From: Acidimicrobiia bacterium
GTDB taxonomy: Bacteria > Actinomycetota > Acidimicrobiia > Acidimicrobiales > Hopanoidiivorantaceae
NCBI GenBank assembly: GCA_020027305.1
Contig: JAHRAM010000161.1
Location: 1 to 7,592 of the forward strand
Direction: 5' to 3'
Length of the DNA stretch: 7,592 nt
Numbering within the stretch: position 1 is the stretch's first letter; each line of letters begins with the position of its first letter. Shown piece after piece: positions 1 through 4,343 of this stretch. Made by a program: the position numbers and the translations under genes. The notes under the pieces were generated by a model, which did no database searches, was not told where the DNA came from, and worked only from the letters and a program-made list of their open reading frames with translations.

Positions 1-2
1 TT

Positions 3-770
3 GATACTGCTGACGTTAATGATTGCACCAAAGCTGAAAATCTTTTAATGCAAGCTCAAAGTTTCGAAAAAGTAGGCATGGCCGACTATCTAGGCCAGAT
101 AAAAATCGGCCCCAAAAAAATCTTGCTAGATGATTTTGCCTTGCCCTCATTTGATGATTTATCTGAGTTGGTTAGCGAAACTCACAAACAAAATAGGTCA
201 GTGGCAGTTCATTCTGTGACAGAGGCTTCACTAGCATTCTTGGTTGCAGTTTTTCACTCTGTTGGAAGTCGAGATGGTGACAGGGTTGAACATGCCAGCA
301 TGGCGTCTCCCGATTTGCTTTCAGCGCTAGCAAAACTGAGGGTTCGTGTGGTCACTCAACCCAATTTTATTTTTGAAAGAGGCGATACATATTTAGCAGA
401 AATTCCTTCTGCTGAAATAAAAAACCTATACAGGTGTAAGGGTTGGCTTGAGGCAGGTGTGAATTTAGCTGGCGGAACAGATGCTCCGTTTGGAAGCGCT
501 AATCCGTGGGTCTCCATCTGGGCTGCTATGAACAGAAAAACTCAGGATGGAAAAACAATTTCACCAGATGAGCAACTTGATTTTGAGCAGGCGCTGAACC
601 TCTTTTTATCTGAAGCAGATGATCCAGGCGGCAAACCTCGCCAAATTAAAGTTGGCCAGCCAGCCAGCTTGTGTGTTTTGAACGCTCCTATTTCTAAAGT
701 CATAGAGCAACAGCTTGACAACCCAGTAGAAAAATTTATTTACAAATCTTTTGGCACATCTTTTATTTAA
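3..770 (+). CDS. Amidohydrolase family 3 (YtcJ-like) protein, C-terminal part
   Basis: The frame is open to the left window edge, so the N-terminus, including the usual HxH metal motif, is missing. About 255 residues are visible. Numbering from the in-frame ATG at 48, the motifs of YtcJ-like metal-dependent hydrolases appear in order: KILLDD near 24-29, a VHSV histidine at 55, RVEHAS with its histidine at 82, VVTQPNF near 101-107, and GGTDAPFGSANPW with the metal-type aspartate at 145. A short beta-rich C-terminal part (about 200-240, GQPASLCVLNAP) matches the composite domain that closes the barrel in this superfamily. Family members hydrolyse amide, N-acyl or related bonds, but the substrate here cannot be told. 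The gene ends 16 nt before an oxidoreductase on the same strand, so the two probably share a transcript. The family call is firm; the reaction is unknown. The ATG at 48 lies inside the domain and is unlikely to be the true start. Confidence 0.9.
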   Translation, partial: DTADVNDCTKAENLLMQAQSFEKVGMADYLGQIKIGPKKILLDDFALPSFDDLSELVSETHKQNRSVAVHSVTEASLAFLVAVFHSVGSRDGDRVEHASMASPDLLSALAKLRVRVVTQPNFIFERGDTYLAEIPSAEIKNLYRCKGWLEAGVNLAGGTDAPFGSANPWVSIWAAMNRKTQDGKTISPDEQLDFEQALNLFLSEADDPGGKPRQIKVGQPASLCVLNAPISKVIEQQLDNPVEKFIYKSFGTSFI

Positions 771-786
771 GGCTAAATTTAATAAT

Positions 787-1650
787 ATGAAATTCGGATT
801 AATCCCTCCCTATAGAGCAAGCATCACCCACGACTCTGAATTTATGTCGGCGCTTGCCATAGAAGCAGATGAGCTGGGCTTTGAATCTATCTATGCTGTT
901 GAGCATGCCATTGTGGCAAGCGATTACGAGAAAAAATATCCTTATGATGGTTCTGGGGAAATGGCACTTGCTGAAGATTGTAGTATTCCTGACCCGCTTG
1001 ACCTTTTGGGGCATCTTGGGGCAAAGACAAAAAACCTTTACCTTGCCACAGGAATTTTAGTTGCCCCCAATCACCATCCAGTTCCGCTTGCCAAAAGGTG
1101 TGCCACCATTTCTATTTTGACTGGCGGGCGATTACGACTTGGGGTGGGGGTTGGCTGGATGAAAGAAGAGTTAGAAGCATGTGGAGTTCCATTTGAAACT
1201 AGAGGCAAACGGCTAGATGAAATGATTGAGGTGATGAGAAAGCTCTGGGCAGATGGGGTGACAGAACATTCGGGGGAGTTCTTTAATTTTGGAAAAGTCA
1301 ACAGCTATCCCAAGCCAGTTGGTGGGTCTGTTCCTATTCACATTGGGGGGCATAGCAAGGCAGCTATAAAAAGAGCAGGTCGTTTAGGTGATGGGATACA
1401 GCCTTTAGGTTTAGCAGGCGATGATTTAACCGATGCCTTGAACTTGATGCGAAAAACGGCAGAAGAAGCAGGCAGAGACCCTTCAAGCATTGAGCTTACA
1501 TTGGGGAATGGGCTTACAGTTTTTGATGAAGCTGCCCTTGAGCATGCTGTCGCTGTTGGTGCAGATCGTGTGGCGCTTGGAACTGGCACTTCAGATATGA
1601 ACAAACTTTCAGACCAATTGAAAGAGTTTGCTTCTAAATTTATAAATTAG
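787..1650 (+). CDS. LLM-class (luciferase-like) F420-dependent oxidoreductase
   Basis: A 287-residue protein with the bacterial luciferase-like TIM barrel. It resembles the Rv2161c-like group of probable F420-dependent oxidoreductases. Visible features are an MKFGLIPPY start, ELGFESIYAVEH (29-40), DPLDLLGHLGAKTKNLYLATGILV (69-92), LTGGRLRLGVGVGWMKEE (111-128) and the cofactor-phosphate type motif IHIGGHSKAAIKRAGRLGDG (185-204). The family reduces or oxygenates organic substrates with F420H2 or FMNH2; cofactor and substrate are inferred only. The ATG at 787 is chosen because MKFG is the family's usual N-terminus. An upstream ATG at 751 would add 12 non-conserved residues and overlap the preceding gene by 20 nt. 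The only Shine-Dalgarno-like match is AAGG at 769-772, about 14 nt from the ATG, so it is weak. The gene probably forms an operon with the upstream amidohydrolase. Its 3' end overlaps the convergent serC by 11 bp. Confidence 0.92.
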   Translation: MKFGLIPPYRASITHDSEFMSALAIEADELGFESIYAVEHAIVASDYEKKYPYDGSGEMALAEDCSIPDPLDLLGHLGAKTKNLYLATGILVAPNHHPVPLAKRCATISILTGGRLRLGVGVGWMKEELEACGVPFETRGKRLDEMIEVMRKLWADGVTEHSGEFFNFGKVNSYPKPVGGSVPIHIGGHSKAAIKRAGRLGDGIQPLGLAGDDLTDALNLMRKTAEEAGRDPSSIELTLGNGLTVFDEAALEHAVAVGADRVALGTGTSDMNKLSDQLKEFASKFIN

Positions 1651-1654
1651 AAGC
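1630..1654. terminator. Inverted repeat over two convergent stop codons, possible bidirectional terminator
   Basis: The arms GCTTCTAA (1630-1637) and TTAGAAGC (1647-1654) are perfectly complementary. The 9-nt centre, ATTTATAAA, is itself palindromic apart from one A. The repeat contains the TAG stop of the oxidoreductase (1648-1650) and the TAA stop of serC (complement of 1640-1642). The two convergent genes have no spacer, so a symmetric hairpin here is a plausible shared terminator. Neither side has a run of U after the stem, so it is not a textbook intrinsic terminator. Confidence 0.35.
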
Positions 1655-2761
1655 CACAAAATCTAAACAAGCACAGAGAGCTTCAACATCTTCAACATCT
1701 CTTGAAGGAAAAAGCCCAAAGCGAAGCAGGTTATAGTTGAGCTTTCGATAGGGATTTACATCAACGATGCCATTTTGTTCAAAAATCTCAATCACATCGT
1801 TAGATTGAATTTTGTTATCTAAAATTATGGTGGCAGTTATAGGGCTTCTTTCTTTTTCTTCTTTCACAAATGGGTTTGCCCAATCTGATTTTTCAGCCCA
1901 ATCATATAAATAGTCGCTGGCGGCTTTAGAGCGATTGACTGCCCAACTCAGCCCGCCGTTTTCAAGCACCCTTTCAACATATTGCACTGCTAGATATATT
2001 GTGGCAATGGCAGGGGTGTTTAAGATTTGTTGTTTCAGGGAATTTTCGTGTGCCAGATGTAGATTAAGTGCTACTGGGCACCATCTAGCATTATGAAGTT
2101 CTTCAAATCTTTTTAGTGCTGGCTTAGAGCAGCATGCCACCCAAAGCCCTCCATCAGCTGCAAAACTTTTTTGGAGGCTGAAATAATAAATGTCGGCTTG
2201 GTCGGCACTCCAGTTCATGGCACCAGCAGCAGAGGTTGCATCAACTCCCACTAAAGCATCGGTATTATCTGGGCGAATAATTTCAGCAGCAACCCCAGTG
2301 GAAGTTTCATTTTGGGTGAAGGCATAGAAATCAACATTTTCATTTGTGACTGGCACAGGGCAAGTTCCAAGCTCGCTTTCAATGATGTCGGGGTTGTCTA
2401 AGTGAGGAGTGTTTGCCACAGCATCAGCAAACCGCTTGGAAAATTCACCAAAGCAGAGATGCTGGCTTTGTTCTTTTATGGCACCAAACGTGAAAGCATC
2501 CCATAAAAATGTCGTTCCACCATTTCCTAGCAAAATTTCCCAGTCAGTCGGCAGGTTGAAAAGCTCTTTACAGCCATTTTGTAATCGGGCAACGAGGCTT
2601 TTCACATTTGTCTTTCGGTGAGAATTCCCCATGTATTTCTCAGCTTCAGCCAACAGGTTCTCAAGCGATGCTTTCGGAACCATTGATGGACCGCTTCCAA
2701 ACCGTCCATCGCTTGGCAGTAAGTCTTTTGGAATTTCTAGTTTTGCTTTATCGGTTGTCAC
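1640..2761 (-). CDS. serC: Phosphoserine aminotransferase, actinobacterial/mycobacterial type
   Basis: A 373-residue PLP enzyme that converts 3-phosphohydroxypyruvate and glutamate to O-phosphoserine and 2-oxoglutarate, the second step of serine biosynthesis in the cytoplasm. It follows the mycobacterial SerC pattern throughout: LEIPKDLLPSDGRFGSGPS (8-26), GNSHRKTNVKSLV (45-57), LLGNGGTTFLWDA (77-89), the NETSTGVA segment (151-158), VDATSAAG (173-180) and SLQKSFAADGGLW (195-207), where K198 is the expected PLP lysine. ENSLKQQILNTPAIAT (239-254), NGGLSWAVNR (268-277) and NGIVDVNPYRKLNYNLLRFGLFP (330-352) complete the match, and the length is normal. The start is GTG. A TAA codon lies directly upstream in frame (2762-2764), so this is the earliest possible start, and the N-terminus agrees with family members. 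No Shine-Dalgarno site is visible. The gene is divergent from another aminotransferase and converges with the oxidoreductase, overlapping it by 11 bp. Confidence 0.96.
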   Translation of the reverse strand: MTTDKAKLEIPKDLLPSDGRFGSGPSMVPKASLENLLAEAEKYMGNSHRKTNVKSLVARLQNGCKELFNLPTDWEILLGNGGTTFLWDAFTFGAIKEQSQHLCFGEFSKRFADAVANTPHLDNPDIIESELGTCPVPVTNENVDFYAFTQNETSTGVAAEIIRPDNTDALVGVDATSAAGAMNWSADQADIYYFSLQKSFAADGGLWVACCSKPALKRFEELHNARWCPVALNLHLAHENSLKQQILNTPAIATIYLAVQYVERVLENGGLSWAVNRSKAASDYLYDWAEKSDWANPFVKEEKERSPITATIILDNKIQSNDVIEIFEQNGIVDVNPYRKLNYNLLRFGLFPSRDVEDVEALCACLDFVASNL

Positions 2762-3069
2762 TTATATCTGTTTTTGGTTTATATTTGACAATGAACAAAA
2801 ATGCTCACCTAAAAAGAATATAGCTTATATAGATGTGAGTTGCCCTGACTTTATATTCATCTTTCTCATTTTTCCCCTAAAAATTTTTGCGGTATTAAAT
2901 CCTAAGACCCGTTTATTTTCAGAAATGTTTAAAAGATTAAATTAAAGTTAAAGAGCAAGCAAAAAATAAACAAGCAAATAAATAAATATCAAATAAGCAA
3001 GAAATAAACAAACAAACAAGCAAGGCAACTAGCAAGAGATTAGAAACAAAGACATAAGCAAGCAAAAAA
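2762..3069. promoter_or_regulatory. Divergent intergenic region between serC and the aminotransferase gene
   Basis: This 308-bp AT-rich spacer must hold the promoters of both divergent genes unless they lie in coding DNA. The left part (2762-2945) is T/A-mixed with many short stop-rich frames. It contains one perfect TTGACA hexamer (2785-2790, + strand), but no convincing -10 element at normal spacing. The right part (2951-3069) is a purine/A-rich low-complexity tract, listed separately. I could not define a transcription start, an operator or a riboswitch fold on either strand. The longest frames crossing it run on from DNA antisense to serC and have no protein character. Confidence 0.5.
2951..3069 (+). 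repeat. A-rich, T-poor leader tract with repeated AGCAA / CAAGCAA words
   Basis: The 119 nt directly before the aminotransferase ATG contain only eleven T and are built from short words. AGCAA starts at 2954, 2958, 2973, 2996, 3019, 3031, 3057 and 3061. The longer CAAGCAA starts at 2956, 2971, 3017 and 3059. AAATAA and AAACAA fill much of the rest. The repeats are irregularly spaced and do not form an exact tandem array. As RNA the tract would be nearly unstructured because it has few U to pair with its A. It could be a translation-enhancing A-rich 5' leader or simply slippage-derived low-complexity DNA. Confidence 0.7.
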
Positions 3070-4275
3070 ATGACAAAACCAGAAAAGGAACTATCTGAAA
3101 AAGTTCAAGCTGTTGGGCCTTCAGCGACTATGGCGATTACAAATCGTGCTAGAGAGCTTAGGGCTAAAGGGGAATCCGTCATTTCTTTTGGGGCGGGCGA
3201 GCCAGACTTTCCGACTCCACCCCACATTGTAGAAGCAGCTGCTAAGGCCTGTAGTGATATTTCAACACACAAATATTCACCAGCTGCTGGGTTGCCTGAA
3301 CTGAGAGCTGCTGTTGCGGAAAAAACTAAACGTGATTCTGGGTTAGAAGTTGCACCTGAGCAGGTGGTCATAACTTGTGGCGGCAAGCACGCCGTCTACA
3401 ATTCTTTTCAGCTCTTGGTCAATCCTGGCGATGAAGTTATAATCGTGGCGCCTTATTGGACTACTTACCCAGAAGCTGTCATTCTAGCTGGCGGAGTTCC
3501 AAAGATTGTTTATCGCAAGCCAGAAAATGACTTTCTAGTGACTGTGGAAGAGCTTGAAGCAATCCGCTCAGAAAAAACTGTTGCCTTAGTTTTTGTTTCA
3601 CCATGTAATCCAACAGGGGTTGTTTACCCAAAAGAAGCAATGGTTGCTATCGGGCAGTGGGCAGCCAAGCACGGAATATGGGTCATAACCGATGAAATCT
3701 ATGAGCATATAATTTATGAGGGCAGCGAGCATCATTCTCTGCCAGTTGTTGCGCCAGAGGTATTTGAGCGGTGCATTGTGGTGAATGGTGTGGCAAAGAC
3801 TTATGCGATGACAGGGTGGAGAATTGGGTGGCTCATTTCTTCGCCTGAAGTTGCAAAGGCTGCCTCAATTATTCAATCTCACCAGACCTCTAACATTTCA
3901 AATGTTTCACAGGTGGCAGCCCTAGCTGCTGTTTCAGGGCCACTTGATGCAGCAGTTGAAATGAGAGAGGCATTTGCCCGCCGCCGCCTGAAGATGCATG
4001 AAATGCTAAATCAAATAGAAGGTGTGTCGGCTGCCAAACCTCAAGGTGCGTTTTATTGTTTTGCTTCTTTTGAGGAGCGATTGAAATCTCCTGTAGGTGG
4101 AAAAATGTTGAGCGGAAGTGCTGAGTTGTCAGAAGTTGTCATTGATGAAGCAAAGGTGGCGCTGGTTCCAGGTGAAGCCTTTGGGGCGTCAGGGTATTGT
4201 CGCTTGTCGTTTGCTTTGGGCGATGACGATTTGGTAGAAGGAATTACCCGTTTAGGAAATTTCTTAAACGATTGA
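3070..4275 (+). CDS. Class I aspartate-type aminotransferase (AspB/AspC family)
   Basis: A 401-residue fold-type I PLP aminotransferase of normal length, of the Ib aspartate aminotransferase type. Expected elements appear in order: FGAGEPDFPTP (40-50), KYSPAAGLPELRAAVA (68-83), GGKHAVYN (104-111), APYWTTYPE (127-135), SPCNPTG with N180, TDEIYEH with D208 and Y211, VVNGVAKTYAMTGWRIGW (237-254) with K243 as the Schiff-base lysine, and YCRLSFA with R378 as the likely substrate-carboxylate arginine. It should transfer an amino group between glutamate and an oxo acid such as oxaloacetate. Related enzymes also use prephenate or other oxo acids, so exact specificity is inference. The ATG at 3070 is well bounded by an in-frame TAA at 3055-3057. 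No Shine-Dalgarno site is seen, only the A-rich AGCAAGCA-type leader. The gene is divergent from serC. The S9 peptidase follows on the same strand after 68 bp, so co-transcription is possible. Confidence 0.95.
   Translation: MTKPEKELSEKVQAVGPSATMAITNRARELRAKGESVISFGAGEPDFPTPPHIVEAAAKACSDISTHKYSPAAGLPELRAAVAEKTKRDSGLEVAPEQVVITCGGKHAVYNSFQLLVNPGDEVIIVAPYWTTYPEAVILAGGVPKIVYRKPENDFLVTVEELEAIRSEKTVALVFVSPCNPTGVVYPKEAMVAIGQWAAKHGIWVITDEIYEHIIYEGSEHHSLPVVAPEVFERCIVVNGVAKTYAMTGWRIGWLISSPEVAKAASIIQSHQTSNISNVSQVAALAAVSGPLDAAVEMREAFARRRLKMHEMLNQIEGVSAAKPQGAFYCFASFEERLKSPVGGKMLSGSAELSEVVIDEAKVALVPGEAFGASGYCRLSFALGDDDLVEGITRLGNFLND
4249..4270 (+). terminator. 22-bp near-perfect palindrome at the aminotransferase 3' end
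   Basis: The 11-nt arms CGTTTAGGAAA and TTTCTTAAACG pair completely except for one G/T pair, so as RNA the stem could form with an AAUU loop. The palindrome lies in the last codons of the aminotransferase gene, just before its TGA. A second inverted repeat follows immediately: ATTGAA, T, TTCAAT at 4271-4283, spanning the stop codon. No U run follows directly; the nearest is TTTTT at 4307-4311. It is either a weak terminator or a 3'-end protecting hairpin, and the assignment is tentative. Confidence 0.3.
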
Positions 4276-4343
4276 ATTTCAATACATGATTTCTTCAAGC
4301 AAGCAATTTTTAGTTTCTCAATTTAAACTAGGTTCTTAAAGAT
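4276..4343 (+). other. Short spacer between aminotransferase and S9 peptidase
   Basis: This 68-nt AT-rich spacer contains CAAGCAAGCAA (4296-4306), the same word family as the leader upstream of the aminotransferase. A TAG stop (4329-4331) lies in frame with the peptidase, so the TTG at 4344 is the first possible start. AGG at 4330-4332 lies about 11 nt before the TTG and is at best a weak ribosome binding site. No clear promoter is seen. Confidence 0.5.

Noticed and set aside
751..786. Upstream ATG at 751 as start of the oxidoreductase
   Set aside because: It would overlap the preceding gene by 20 nt and add 12 residues absent from the family; MKFG at 787 is the normal N-terminus.
2785..2790. 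Perfect TTGACA hexamer as a -35 box for the aminotransferase
   Set aside because: No acceptable -10 hexamer lies 16-19 bp downstream, and it would be about 280 nt from the start codon.
2764..2790. serC promoter from TTGTCA and TATAAG-like hexamers on the minus strand
   Set aside because: With these boxes the transcription start would fall on or after the GTG start codon, so the pair does not work.
2631..2945. 104-codon open frame on + crossing the serC start and the spacer
   Set aside because: Most of it is antisense to conserved serC. The translation has no family character and ends in AT-rich spacer.
2951..3069. CRISPR array or exact direct-repeat array in the A-rich tract
   Set aside because: The repeated words are only 5-7 nt, irregularly spaced and without unique spacers.
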